A stretch of DNA of 64,000 nucleotides from Arion vulgaris (GCA_020796225.1 CM036771.1:31006703-31070702), one strand, 5' to 3'; positions 1 to 11,467 are shown, numbered from the stretch's first letter. Program-made: numbers and translations. The notes: a model not told the origin generated them from the letters alone.

Positions 1-125
1 CTGATGGTTCACAGAAGTCTCTCTTGGTCTTCTCGTTTTCTTTTTCCTCTGGTGTCCATATGAGATTGGTAAGAATCTTCTCTCATCCATTCTAAGTGTG
101 TGCCATGTAGTTCCAGGACTATGGA
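1..125 (-). mobile_element. LINE-F 3' fragment
   Basis: The same sequence as 51650-51760 and 55050-55170: the post-RT tail that reads ..TPYQSLIWTPEGK..RG.. on the minus strand. Indels break the frame. It is truncated by the window edge. Confidence 0.7.
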
Positions 126-129
126 CTTA

Positions 130-240
130 TAACATCTGGACTATGAAAAGAAATTCTGATGACATTGTGTGCAAAGTTCTGTCAGACAAGCTATTTGATG
201 ATGCTGAATTAGAGAGACAGGCATACTTTTCGAAGAGCGT
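130..240 (+). mobile_element. LINE-H 3' end fragment
   Basis: Resembles the end of the LINE-H copy at 12510-12555 (agttctg..caagctattt.atgatg). A short decayed piece. From about 240 to 480 I see only AT-rich intron. Confidence 0.4.
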
Positions 241-479
241 TTGACCACAAAACCTGGTATAAATACTGTTAATGATTTGTTGTTTGTTTCAAAATATGCT
301 TCAATAATCTAATTTTCTCAAACGTATATCACCTGATGTAAATATTATTATATTAATGTATTCACATTAATGTCTATGCCAACAATGCTTGACCAACGAA
401 TCAATGAAACAGTCGTCTTGAGGGGCATTTGAAGGCAATCAATTAATATGAGCCCTATGACTCATTTAATTAGATTTGA

Positions 480-1345
480 ATTACTTAAACTTTAAAGACA
501 AATTTTGAAAAAGCAACATTAAAAACATATTTTTCTCACTGCATGTAATCGTATTCTTTAGGCTGTTGTCAAGATTACTCATTGCTAAATGTGGAAAAAT
601 CATACTAATTTAATATCAGCATTTCTTAAACGGTTCTGAAAAATGCAAGCGTGAAAGCAGTGCCACTCAGTAACAATACTGTTAGCCAGAACCGACAAAT
701 GGTAGATATTGAAATACAACTTGTTGAAAACAAGAAAATTCTCAGTGCTAATGGATGAATCACTTTGAGAGCAGTGAGCTTATTGATACTTACGTAATTG
801 AAAAATGGGATTTTACTGAAGAAATGTTGTTCTGTTAGTCATTAGAAAGCACCACTACCTTCAAAGATGTATATATAATAAGCTAACAAATTACTTATAT
901 GTCCAAAATATACCAATGAAAAATATAACATCTTGTGCCACAGATGGTGCTACTAATATAATGGACAAGAAAAGTGACTGCTTAAAATTGATGAAAGATG
1001 AAAATCCAGAAATGCTTCTTGTGTATTGTGTTATTCACAGGGAAAATGTGGTAGCTTAAAATATTTCACCTGTTCTAAACTAAGTACTAAATTCAGTTAT
1101 AAAGTGTATCAATGCTATTAAAGCTAATGCCAAATGTGAACGTCTCTTCATGCTATTTTGTGAAGAACAAAATGCAGATCATGTGAGACTTTTACTTCTT
1201 CACAATTATCTATTGATTTCTTCCTAAAACCTATCATTTAAGTTTCTTCAGTGAACAATTCAATAAAAACATTTTGTTATGTTACATAGGGAAGGGGGTG
1301 GGCATACGATTTTTTAAGGCTTTAGTGGGCATGGGACAAAAGATT
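480..1345 (+). pseudogene. hAT-B transposase relic (ZBED5-like)
   Basis: Translated fragments across frames include CATDGATNIMDKKSDCLKLM, VYCVIHRENVVA and KANAKCERLFMLFCEEQNAD. These match the RNase H-like catalytic region of ZBED5/FAM200-type hAT transposases ('TDGA', 'HCVIHRE', 'LHTEVRW' region). Many stops and frameshifts are present, so it is not functional. It lies opposite to the host gene. Confidence 0.8.
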
Positions 1346-1359
1346 GGGAAACAGTGGTG

Positions 1360-1852
1360 TAGAGCATAGGTTCCCAAAGTAGGCGATACCGCCACCCAGT
1401 GAGCGCTGAAGCCTTCTATGAAGGGTGGGGGTGGGGACATAGATGTTCAGAAACCTTTAAGACGGCGTTCAGGCGATTTAGGGGTCGGTGGTTCCTTTAC
1501 GAAAACATTAATAACATATATTTAAAAAAATTATTTTCCTGATTTTGCGATTGAATAATCATTTAATATTTGAATTATGCAATTTAATTCATCTTATGCC
1601 TGTCTTGCACGATCCATTTTTCCATCAATTTTCTATTTTATGTTTATAATCATTTGAAAATTGATCATGTATGACAGAAATATATATATCAATTTTCTAT
1701 GTCAAAAGAAAATAGAGCATGTATATGTGGGGCGGGGTTGGGGTGGGGGTGGGGGTTTGGCAAACTGTTATAATGGAGAGGGGGGCGTTACAATGTTTAT
1801 GTTCTGCAAGGTAGACAGTGGGCGCTGAAAACGTTTGGGAATCTATGGTCTA
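1360..1852. mobile_element. hAT-like MITE copy 1
   Basis: Terminal inverted repeats: tagagcataggttcccaaa at 1360-1378 against tttgggaatctatggtcta at 1834-1852 (17 of 19 pair). There is no coding sequence. The internal G-rich tract (1725-1790) and 'ttgaataatcattt' block are shared with copy 2 at 2224-2645. It ends 20 bp from exon o's donor. Confidence 0.75.
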
Positions 1853-1871
1853 GACTCTTGCCCATACTTAC

Positions 1872-2015
1872 TTATTTTGTAACGTTTCTTGATTGGCCAT
1901 ATGAAATTGGTCTGCCAAATCTTTGCCAAACTTGTTGTTTGCAACAGAGTAATAAGCAGTATGAGCATCATCAAAACTGATTGGAGAATTCTCTTCTATG
2001 ATGATCGCCAAGAAG
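1872..2015 (-). CDS. Aminopeptidase exon o: C-terminal helices
   Basis: 144 nt, acceptor aattttattttag, donor GTAAGT. It reads FLAIIIEENSPISFDDAHTA, then YYSVANNKFGKDLADQF, and ends ETLQN plus two bases. It corresponds to the 'R.QD....+..+A.N..G..LAW.F' helices near the M1 C-terminus. One leading base must come from an unseen exon. A MITE ends 20 bp beyond its donor and an 18-bp array starts 24 bp before its acceptor. Confidence 0.87.
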
Positions 2016-2038
2016 CTAAAATAAAATTATAATTCAAA

Positions 2039-2210
2039 AGTGAAACACAGATAAACAGTGAAACACAGATAAACAGTGAAACACAGATAAACAGTGAAAC
2101 ACAGATAAACAGTGAAACACAGATAAACAGTGAAACACAGATAAACAGTGAAACACAGATAAACAGTGAAACACAGATAAACAGTGAAACACAGATAAAC
2201 AGTGAAAAAT
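2039..2210. repeat. 18-bp tandem array
   Basis: Unit GTGAAACACAGATAAACA, about 9.5 almost perfect copies. The low divergence suggests recent expansion. It sits just upstream of exon o's acceptor. Confidence 0.97.
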
Positions 2211-2223
2211 CAACAATTTAGAT

Positions 2224-2645
2224 CAGCTTTCCCAAAGTAGGCGGTACAGCCCTCCCCCCTCCCAGTGAGGCGCTGAAGCCTCCCGGGGGCGATAGTGGTT
2301 CAGAAGCATTTGGGGAAATTTTTTTGTGATTTTGACATTGAATAATCATTACAAATTTGAATTCTGCATTTGAATTCATCTTATGCCCATCTTACACGAT
2401 CCATTTTTTCTTCAATTTTCTATTTCATGTATACAATCATTTGACAATTTACCATGTACGACAGAAATATATCTCAACTTTCTATGTCAAAGTGAAAATA
2501 GAGAATGTATATATATATATATATAATATATATTTTTATATGGGGGCAAACTGTTATAATGGGGAGGGGGGGGCGTTACAAAATTTATGTCGTGCAAAGT
2601 GGGAGGTGGGCTGAAAAAGTTTGGAAATTGATGATTTAGATCAAT
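2224..2645. mobile_element. hAT-like MITE copy 2
   Basis: Direct-orientation relative of 1360-1852, with the shared TTCCCAAAGTAGGCG start, the gcgctgaagcc block and a G-rich 3' part. Decayed ends 'atttagatcagctttccc' and 'tttggaaattgatgattt' still pair. Contains an (AT)n stretch near 2508-2530. Confidence 0.7.
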
Positions 2646-2716
2646 AGCCACAAGTTCACAACAGAGTGGGATGAAGAGTTACTGCTGACATGAACGTTAA
2701 AAATAATGAAGGTATG

Positions 2717-3142
2717 AGATCTCTGGAGTGTGAATGTAGGATGCTTGTCTCTAGTTCGAAATGTGCTCGGTTCGTTCACCACGTGAATATTCGATCTAAA
2801 TATTTTCGAGAGATCCCTTACTTCAATGTAGGTGAGATCAAGTTTACAATCCTATCGGAGTTGAATTAGACAATATATGTCCCATGCTTAAGTTGAGCAC
2901 ATAAAATAGCCTCAATAGTTGAAAATAACAAAAATATTATGCAACAAAGCAGCTGCCTGTAAAAAATTAATTGAAAGATTAACTTAAAATTCCTACAAAA
3001 ATGTTTCCCATCTTCAAAATTACAGCGGGGACTCTTCTGTGCCATTTAGTTGGTGCACTGTCTCTAAGATCTTTCTGTGTAAGAAAAAGATCAGAGCACA
3101 CATGGTTATACACCAAAGTGCAATGATGATAGATCTATCAAA
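2717..3142 (+). mobile_element. SINE-1 copy, diverged
   Basis: A tRNA-like head (box B-like ctcggttcgttcac) is followed by the family body (gagatc..tatcggag, gttgagcac, cttcaaaattacagcgggga) and the 3' part agatcagagcacacatggtt. Strongly diverged from the other copies. The 3145-3250 stretch after it holds nothing recognisable. Confidence 0.7.
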
Positions 3143-3249
3143 GAAGTCTGGGAAAGGAAGTATTAGTAAAAATGTTTTATCTTCAGAGTAAAAATATGAA
3201 GTGTTCTGGAGTTTTGAAATCGTTATCGGTTATTGATAGTGATCAATAG

Positions 3250-3960
3250 CACCAGGACAGTTCCGCTACATCAATAGCACCAGCTGGGTTTGACAATGGA
3301 TAGGAAGTTCTAGTCTTGCATGAGGACATTAGTTGATTCAATAGCATTGGGATAGTTACCGAGTACATGAATGCACCGAGGCAGTTAGTGTTAATAGCAG
3401 CCAGGAACATCAGCTCTCATCACACTTCGATATCTCGGAGTCCAGCTAGCATTATAACATCGAAGGAAATTCAGCTAGCAATATGGTCCAGCAGTTCCCA
3501 GAGTCGATGGATCATATGATTCCGTGAACGTTCAGCTCATTCTGCACTCAGGATCAGTTCAGTGAGCTCATCATCAGGGATAGTGATCAATAGCATCCAG
3601 GACAGTTCCCGCTAGCATCAATAGCATCCATTGCTGGGGTGTTGAAGATGGATAAAGGGAATGTTCTTAGGTCTCTTCGCGGATGAGGACACTAAAATAG
3701 ATGTTGAATCAATCCAACGTATTGGGCATTTTGGAGTTAGCCGAGATACAAATAGAACTGGACGCCTGAGGGGCAGAGTTAGGAGTGTGTTTAATCAGCG
3801 AGCCACGGGAACCATCAGTTCTCTTCATCACACTCTTCGATATCTGTTGGGGAGACTGAGCATCTATGGGTCTGCCCGGAGTGCAATGACGTCAGTTTAG
3901 TAACCAATACTGATAGTGATAATATAGTACTCCGGGCAGGAAATTAGGTTCCAGTCTTCC
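3250..3960 (+). mobile_element. LINE-A 3' fragment, scrambled
   Basis: Positions 3640-3910 carry the LINE-A tail (DEDTKIDVESIQRIGHFGVS, then a VFNQRATGT block and the ctatgggtctgcccggagtg end). The part at 3250-3600 is a badly corrupted repeat of the same sequence with many small indels. Confidence 0.75.
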
Positions 3961-4049
3961 CCAAAAGATGTCGAATGGTATGCATATTGATGGTTCCCGT
4001 ACTGATTAAAGACACGACTCTATTTCTGCCACTCAGGCATCCAGTTCTA

Positions 4050-4195
4050 CTTGTATGATGCTCGTCCATCACGGGTGATGATGACGTGAGACACATTTTC
4101 ATCCAAAGAGAATGTAGTTGCGTTATGTTTGTCTGTTGTGCGTAGTGACTAGTGAGCGATGCGGCTTCAAATGTTCATGTATAACAGTAACGTCT
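4050..4195. repeat. Interspersed repeat E
   Basis: Contains gatgctcgtccatcacgg and attttcatccaa.gaatgtagttgcg. It is shared with 26455-26640. No coding content recognised. Confidence 0.5.
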
Positions 4196-5040
4196 AACAC
4201 TCTAAATTGTGGATAGATTCAACATCAGTTAGATATCTTGACCAGAACAAGTAATCTAAAGTGGATGAGATGTCTTCTTTTATTCTTGTTCTTTTCTCTA
4301 ATCCTGTTTTGAGTGAGAGCGTCGTTATAACAAAAGATTCCTTGTCTCTAATCCTGTTTTGCCTCAGAGCCTCGGGATAACAAGAGATTTGATGAAGTGG
4401 ATCTTGTATGATCTCCATAAACAGTGTTTTCGCAGTCTCTGTTATCTCTGAGGTCTATTTTTGCGTAGACGGCCTTTTCCTTTGTATCAACTGTATTGGA
4501 TTAACAGTGCTCTTTGAGCCTAATCTGCTTATGTAGCTGAACCATTTAATGTGTTGTTTTTTCATGAATTGCAGTGCTGATGTGGTACCCACATTTTTCC
4601 TGATGTCTTCATTTCTAAATCGGTCTCTTCTTGATACTCCCAGCATTCTACGTGTACACTTTATCTCTGTCGTGACTAGTTTTACTTTATTGTTTGGTGT
4701 CAGAGTCCAGGTGTGGCACTGGTGGTATAATGTTGGGAACAAGATTGTGTTGAACAATTCTCTTTTTGTGTTCATGGTGACATGTTTGCATTTCAAAATT
4801 GGCGTCATGTGATCTATGATTTGATTTGCTTTATTGTATCTATGTTGGATTTCGTTAGTTATTCTTTCATTGGCGGAAACAATACTCCTAGGTAACATTG
4901 ACTTGTTTTAATTGATGCTTGTCGATGGAGATATTGGTAGCATTTTTCTCTCAAGCGAATGTCATTACTTCGGTTTTGTCGATGTTTATTCTCATATTGC
5001 ATGTTAACTGGAGCCTGTTAATGTGTTGCTGGATCGTATG
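4195..5040 (-). mobile_element. LINE-B 3' portion
   Basis: The minus strand reads the end of RT and the post-RT tail: ITNEIQHRYNKANQIIDHMT, LFPTLYHQCHTWTL, KLVTTEIKCTRRMLGVSRRD and QHIKWFSYISRL. The family also occurs at 27775-28345, 41893-42490 and 49999-50815. The 3' tail is TTTC-rich on the plus strand. 5040-5200 holds unrecognised AT-rich intron. Confidence 0.85.
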
Positions 5041-5204
5041 TCAACATACATACAGTAAACTATAAAAACAAATGAAAAACTTTGGAGAGAATACAAATCA
5101 CTTTATAAAGATATACATAAAATATGAACTCATGAGCAGAATCATTAATTTTAGTACAAGCATGGCCTTCAAGTCTAGCTTTTTTTCAGTCTTTGTATCA
5201 AATA

Positions 5205-5415
5205 ACATAGTTTATTAATAACTGAAGTAAACTGAAGGAACAAGTAGTTTAGTTAATAATTTGTAAACTGAATATAAACAAGTAGTTTAGTTAATAACTG
5301 TGTAAACTGAATATAAACAATAGTTTAGTTAATAACTGTAAACTGAAGTAAACAAATAGTTTAGTTAATAACTGTGTAAACTGAAGATAAACAAATAGTT
5401 TAGTTAATAACTGTG
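5205..5415. repeat. Tandem array, ~36 bp unit
   Basis: About six copies built around AGTTTAGTTAATAACTG followed by tgtaaactga.ataaacaa, with small indels. Confidence 0.9.
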
Positions 5416-5439
5416 CAACAGGATTATGTTAATGGATAT

Positions 5440-6310
5440 GATGATTATAATGAGACATGACTACTGATCGTCATCTCTACTGTACAGTATGTCATCGATA
5501 TAAGAAGACTGCAGTAAAACTATTGCAATGGTGAAACACGTAAAACAAGTACGCAGTTTTACAAAATGAAAATATCAGCAATCTAGACATTTACCACAAT
5601 GCATATATAACAAAGGATACAAACGGAAAGTGACGAATTTCTTTCTCAAGCACACACTACATATAGAATATTTTTAACACAACTAAGAATAACAATAGTT
5701 AGCCTAAATGAAAATCTGATTTTATTGTGTATTCTAATAATGTGTAACTGAATTGACAAGTAGAATTGTAACTGATTCATATGTAGTTTGTGTAAAGATT
5801 GAACGAAAGTTGTTGTATTTATTGTAGTGTGTGATGTGAAGAAACAAATTCTATATAGTAATGTCTGTGCAACAGATTATTTTAAATTCGATATGATGTT
5901 ACTGTGACGAATGTTATTCTAGTCATCGTCTACTGTGAAAGAATTGTGATTATATGGGAGACTGGAAGAAACTATTTGTAATTTATAGTAAAAATGTAGT
6001 AAAGAATGTTTCAAATTCGAAATGTAGAATACTGAAAGGAAATTTCTATCTATATATTCCACAATGCATAATAATCTAAAGTGATACAAGGAGTGACGAA
6101 ATTTTGTTTCTATATATTTACTGTAAAGAATATATTTCTTATTAACTGTTACATATAGAATACAAAAATTAAATCTATCGCTTGTATGAAAAGATTTTGT
6201 TGTTTATATAGTAGTGTGTGTGTCAGAAATGAAATTCATCTTAGTTGTATCCTTTGCATAAGACCTTGTGGTCGAAACGTTGTTGTGTATTGTTATTTTA
6301 GGGTTTTTTG
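5440..6310. mobile_element. Penelope-like pLTR relics
   Basis: 5495-5670 resembles the start of the 59394 PLE (gactgcagtaaaacta, gaaacacgtaa, the gcagttttacaaaat palindrome partner). 5930-6190 looks like a second, more decayed copy, and 6240-6290 carries the reverse complement of the 'gtttcgaccaaaaggc' block. No ORF survives. Confidence 0.5.
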
Positions 6311-6317
6311 TGTGTAA

Positions 6318-6530
6318 AGCAACAGTGGTCAAGTCATTTGCTTTGTGTCCTGAAGGTCGTGAGCTCTTATCCGTAGTTCAGATGTTCACGATTGCATTTT
6401 TTCAGAAATCTTTAGGATTGTTGCTGAAGCTATAGAGTTTGTGCTTTATTCAGTAAGCTTGGCAGCTGGCGTGCTATTTCTGCGGACAGGGATTGAGACG
6501 TATGGGAAACCCTATGCAATGAAATCCTTT
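6318..6530 (+). mobile_element. SINE-2 copy
   Basis: A decayed tRNA-like head (agtggtcaagtcatttgctt) followed by the SINE-2 body seen inverted at 46219, 62300 and 35180 (gaagctatagagtttgtgc, ttctgcggacaggga, gggaaaccctatgcaatg). Confidence 0.65.
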
Positions 6531-6559
6531 TTTTTCGTCTTTAAACCTTTTTAAACAAG

Positions 6560-8340
6560 TACATCCTAGTAAACCTGTACATCATCTCTTGTACTGACAT
6601 GATCTCCTCTACGTGTACACCATCACTAACTTCTGTACACATCATCTAACTGTACTGTCACCTGATCTACCTCTACTGTACCCATCTAACTGTACGTGTA
6701 CACATCATCTAACTGTACATGTGCCATCATCCTAACTGTACGTGTCCCATCATCTAACTGTCTGTACACCATCATCTAACTGTACATGTGACCATCATCT
6801 AACGTCTGTACACCTGACTACCTCTATGTCATCATCTAACTGTATGCACCATCATCTAACTGTACTGCACATCATCTACATGTACACCATCATCTAACTG
6901 TACGTGTACACCATCATCTAACTGTACGTGTACACCATCATCTAACTTCGTGTACCATCATCTATGTGTGTACACCATCATCTACCTGTACCGTACACCA
7001 TCATCTACCTGTCGTGACCATCATCTACTGTACGTGTACACCATCATCTATCTGTACACCATCATCTACCTGTACGTGTACACCATCATCTACCTGTACG
7101 TGTACACCATCATCTACCTGTACCATCATCTCCTGACGTGTACACCATCATCTACCTGTACACCATCATCTACCTGTCGTACACCATCATCTACCATACA
7201 CATCATCTACCTGTACACCATCATCTACCTGTACACCATCATCTACCTGTACACCATCATCTACCTGTACCATATCTACCTGTAACCATCATCTACCTGT
7301 ACACCATCATCTACCTGTACCATCATCTACCTGACCCATCATCTACCTGTACGTATACACCATCATCTACCTGTACGTGTACACCATCATCTACCTGTAC
7401 GTATACACCATCATCTACCTGTACGTATACACCATCATCTACCTGTACACCATCATCTACCTGTACACCATCATCTACCTGTACACCATCATCTACCTGT
7501 ACGTATCACCATCATCTACCTGTACTATACACCATCATCTACCTGTACGTTTACACCATCATCTACCTGTACACCATCATCTACCTGTACCATCATCTAC
7601 CTGTACCATCATCTCATCACCATCATCTAACTGTACGTATACACCATCATCTACCTGTACGTGTACACCATCATCTACCTGTACACCATCATCTACCTGT
7701 ACACCATCATCTACCTGTACGTATACACCATCATCTACCTGTACACCATCATCTACCTGTACACCATCATCTACCTGTACCATCATCTACCTGTACGATC
7801 ACCATCATCTACCTGCGTGTACACCATCATCTACCTGTACGTGTACACATCATCTACCTGTCTGACACCATCCTCTACCTGTACGTATACACCATCATCT
7901 ACCTGTACTGTACACCATCTCTACCTGTACGTATACACCATCATCTACTACTGTACACATCATCTACCTGTACGTACACCATCATCTACCTTGCTGTACA
8001 CCATCATCTAACTGTACGTGTACACCATCATCTAACTGTACGTGTACACCATCATCTAACTGTACGTGTACACCATCATCTAACTGTGCGTGTACACCAT
8101 CATCTAACTGTGCGTGTACACCATCATCTACTTCACCATCATCTCCTGTACACCATCATCTACCTGTACGTGTACACCATCATCTACATGTACGTGTACA
8201 CCATCCTCTACCTGTACGTATACACCATCATCTACCGTCGTGTACACCATCATCTAGCTGTACACCATCATCTAGCTGTACACCATCATCTATCTGTACA
8301 CCATCATCTACCTGTACGTGTACACCATCATCTACCTGTA
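6560..8340. repeat. 1.8-kb compound minisatellite
   Basis: Units of 18 bp (CACCATCATCTACCTGTA) alternate with about 24-25 bp units that add acgtgta or acgtata. The left 400 bp and scattered spots have many indels. Long reading frames of HHLPV/TPSSTCT type in this block are repeat artefacts. Confidence 0.95.
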
Positions 8341-8344
8341 TATC

Positions 8345-8595
8345 TTTTTCTTCCTCGTCTTCTACGAACGCTCCATATCAATCAAATGTTAAACCACTTT
8401 TGTGATTTGTATGTAATCTGAGTCGAAGAACGATTGTACGTTGTGCCAGTTATGCACCTACAAGTAGACCAGCACATTCGATTTCTTACGCTTCTTACGA
8501 CATGCCTTGTAGGTCGCAGTGTAACTATCATTTGCTGCTGTTGGGGGCGCCGGCGACACACAGGCGTACGGAGACCTAAACTAACATACAACGAG
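8345..8595 (+). mobile_element. Family C repeat
   Basis: Shared blocks: cgaacgctccatatc, tttgtgatttgtatgt, gtacgttgtgccagttatg, tacgacatgccttgtaggtc, and a cgacacacaggcg end. Other copies are at 10558, 31598, 36402 and 60500. It ends about 30 bp from exon n's donor. Confidence 0.75.
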
Positions 8596-8626
8596 GTAGA
8601 AAGTTTTCTGACAAAAGTCAACTTAC

Positions 8627-8708
8627 CTTTAGAGCAAAGTTCCACTCGTTCCACCCACCATTGGCGATAGCATAGCAATATACAAGGTTTTTGAAGTTTG
8701 GATCAATC
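8627..8708 (-). CDS. Aminopeptidase exon n: YCYAIANGG
   Basis: 82 nt, acceptor cctaacatatag, donor GTAAGTTG. It reads IDPNFKNLVYCYAIANGGWN and EWNFALK, matching the 'P.L+..VYC.AIA.GG..EW.FA' signature of M1 domain IV. It ends in phase 0. The next exon found (o) needs a donor with two leading bases, so an exon is missing between them. Confidence 0.95.
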
Positions 8709-8763
8709 CTATATGTTAGGAAGTCAATGGACAACTTTTAACAAGAGTAACTCACTATCATCA

Positions 8764-8965
8764 TCAAATAGCTTGTCCTGAGCAGAACTTTGCCACCCCA
8801 GCAGTCCTATGACATTTCTCTCTCTCGTAGGCCAGATGCCCTGCCTCTGCATCCGTCATCTTCACACCATCAGTCACATCCTGAATCCATCTTCTTCTTG
8901 GTCTTCTCTTCTTCTCTTTGCTGGTTTGCTTCCTTCTGTGATGGTCTTCTCCAGTTCTTAATGTC
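8764..8965 (-). mobile_element. LINE-H 3' tail
   Basis: The minus strand reads RRPRRRWIQDVTDGVKMTDA, EAGHLAYEREKCHRTAG and VAKFCSGQAI, the C-terminal tail of a LINE ORF2. It is the same tail as the plus-strand copy ending near 12545. Confidence 0.75.
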
Positions 8966-8973
8966 ATGAGTAA

Positions 8974-9411
8974 CTGATTGACTGATTGATTGATTGATAG
9001 AACTATCATCATTGCACTTCGGTGAGTAACCATGTGTGCGTTGATCTCTTTCTTACACAGGAAGATCTCAGCTGCAGTGCGCGAAGTCCGTAGCATCGGC
9101 GAGGGTCTCCGATGTAATTTTTAAGATATTAAAGACATTTATGTAGGCATTTTTTTTTTTTTTTTTTTAAATGAATTTTACCAGGGCAGCGGCTTTCCAG
9201 CATGTTCTTTTCGATTTTGAACTGCCAAGGGTTCTTTTATGTGCTCAAATTGAACACGGGATCTACGTTTTATCGTCCGTCTCCGATAGGACTAGGAACT
9301 CGATCTCACCTACACAGTGATCTCTAACAAAATATCCAGAAAGCTCCACGAGGAGCGAATCTGGTACCTTTAGCACGAGTAGTACCTAACCTCTACGCCA
9401 CAGGATCTCTC
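8974..9411 (-). mobile_element. SINE-1 full-length copy
   Basis: Sense is minus. The tRNA-like head at 9411 (tgtggcgtagaggttaggta, box-B-like region near 9360) is followed by the body with cgatctcacctac, caaattgaacacggga and ttgaactgccaagggttc, ending in a (TCAA)n tail near 8974-8998. This pattern marks a Pol III retroposon. Confidence 0.85.
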
Positions 9412-9414
9412 ACT

Positions 9415-10155
9415 ACCCATAACAGAGTAACTACTAACGAGTAACTACTAACCATGGTAACTACTAACATGAGTAACTACTAACATGAGTAAGTACTAAC
9501 ATGAGTAACTACTAACATGAGTAACTACTAACAAGGTAACTCTAACAAGAGTAACTACTAACATGAGTAACTACTAACATGAGTAACTACTAACATGAGT
9601 AACTACTAACATGAGTAACTACTAACATGATAATACCAACATGAGTAACTACTAACATGAGTAACTACTAACATGAGTAACTACTAACATGAGTAACTAC
9701 TAACATGAGTAACTACTAACATGAGTAACTACTAACATGAGTAACTACTAACATGAGTAACTACTAACATGAGTAAATACTACATGAGTAACTACTAACA
9801 TGAGTAACTACTAACATGAGTAAATACTAACATGAGTAAATACTAACATGAGTAAATACTAACATGAGTAACTACTAACATGAGTAAATACTAACATGAG
9901 TAAATACTAACATGAGTAACTACTAACATGAGTAACTACTAACAAGAGTAACTACTAACATGAGTAACTACTAACATGAGTAACTACTAACATGAGTAAG
10001 TACTAACATGAGTAACTACTAACATGAGTAACTACTGGTATGAGTAACTACTAACATGAGTAACTACTAACATGAGTAACTACTAACATGAGTAACTACT
10101 AACATGAGTAACTACTAACATGAGTAACTACTGGTATGAGTAACTATTAACAGAT
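9415..10155. repeat. 16-bp tandem array
   Basis: Unit GAGTAACTACTAACAT, about 46 copies, with variants (taaatac, ctggtat). It begins exactly where the SINE-1 head ends. Confidence 0.97.
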
Positions 10156-10221
10156 TGAAATTATATTACATAAAATTAACTTTTATTGTTGTCATTATAA
10201 TAGACATTATACTGTTGTTAA

Positions 10222-10340
10222 TAAGAGACCCTCGCCGGTGCTACGGAGTTCGTCTACTGACGCTGAGATCTTCTTGTGTAAGAAAGAGATCGAAGCTTAT
10301 ATGGTTACTCACCGAGCTGCAATGATGATGATTATATCAA
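10222..10340 (+). mobile_element. SINE-1 3' end
   Basis: Only the last about 110 bp: accctcgccggtgctacgga to the ATCA-type tail. 5'-truncated. Confidence 0.75.
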
Positions 10341-10344
10341 TCAT

Positions 10345-10480
10345 CATCATCATCAGGTGCCATGCCGGCTGGCATAGACGATCATGGATCTCCACAAATC
10401 TCTGTCGTTGGTGTTTGCTATCAACTCGGATGTTGACTCGCATCCGTATGTCAGTATTGGTTCTATACTCTTTGTTCTAT
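10345..10480 (-). mobile_element. LINE-G 3' terminus
   Basis: Its complement reads the same end as 43010-43072 (RDLWRSMIAYTSRQDT) followed by a (GATGAT)n tail. A short 5'-truncated copy. Confidence 0.6.
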
Positions 10481-10557
10481 ACTATATTCATCAATCAATC
10501 AATCAATCAATAAATCCTTATAATAGAACTTTGATATCTAGGATTTAACATACAATA

Positions 10558-10811
10558 CGCCTGTGTGGTGCCGGAACCTGTCAAGGGAGAAAAGAATAGT
10601 ACCACTACGACCTACAAAGCATGTCGTAAGAGGTCACTGAGGTAGGGGCCGATGGAAGCTACCATAGTGAATAAAATCGTCGTAGAAATCGGATATGCTA
10701 GCTTACTTGTAGGCACATAACTGGCACAACGAACAATCGCTCTTAGACTCAGATCACATACATATCACAAAGAGTGTTTAACAAGTGGTTGATATGTAGC
10801 GTTCTAAGAAA
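10558..10811 (-). mobile_element. Family C repeat
   Basis: Reverse complement of the family: cgcctgtgtggtgccgg, tgtcgtaagaggtcactg, cataactggcacaacgaac and gttctaagaa. Near full length. Confidence 0.75.
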
Positions 10812-10829
10812 AATATGAAATAACAATGA

Positions 10830-11455
10830 GACTCTCAGTCGCTGCTTCGTAAGATCTGGAATGGCTGGTTGCATTATGAGTTGATGTCGTCTATAGGGGT
10901 TTCCAACCTGCAGAGATTCTCAGTCGCTGTTGCTTCGTAAGATCTGGAATGGCTGGTTGCATTATGAGTGGATGTCGTCTATAGGGGTTTCCAACCTGCA
11001 GAGACTCTCAGTCGCTGCTGCTTCGTAAGATCTGGAATGGTTGGTTGCATTATGAGTTGGTGTCGTCTATAGATGTTTCCAACCTGCAGAGACTCTCGTG
11101 TATCTACTGTCCTTGTCATGCGGGTGTTCGCAAAACAAGAGAGCGGACAGGCTTGCATCGAACGCTTCGATTGTTGGGGAGTTTAGGATGGATAAGGTGG
11201 ATTTTCCTCCGTCTCTTGACGACTTACTGTTTGATAATGACACTAAAAATGATGCTGAATCAATCCAGTGAGATAAAGAGCTTAGGAGTATCTGCTGTAG
11301 AAGTAGAGCTGGATGTTTGAGAGAGCAGAGAGAGAGAAGTGTGTTTAACCAGCGAGTCACATGAACCATCAGTATGCACACTTCGACATATATTTGGGGA
11401 GACTGAGCACCTATGGGTCTCCTCGGAGAGCAGTGACGTCCTTTTTGTAACAAAT
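10830..11455 (+). mobile_element. LINE-A RNase H end with 87-bp triplication
   Basis: 10830-11092 is three copies of an 85-87 bp block that translates as ..RKIWNGWLHYELMSSIGV... It is followed by the RNase H motif YCPCHAGVR..ERTG (normally GHAGV.GNE.ADRLA) and the LINE-A tail to the 'ctatgggtct' end. A frameshift follows HAGVR. Confidence 0.8.
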
Positions 11456-11467
11456 AACCAATAAGAA

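Noticed and set aside
5040..5200. Candidate for the missing exon (complement ctagacttgaaggccatgct)
   Set aside because: It has an acceptor-like start but no donor in frame, and the peptide does not resemble the M1 C-terminal domain.
6560..8340. CRISPR-like regular repeats (also the other arrays)
   Set aside because: Units are contiguous without unique spacers, and the DNA is clearly animal.
7138..8421. 427-codon open frame (HHLPV / TPSSTCT repeats) and its overlapping frames
   Set aside because: It is entirely minisatellite. All three frames and the opposite strand are open because the unit lacks stops; no domain, codon bias or splice context.
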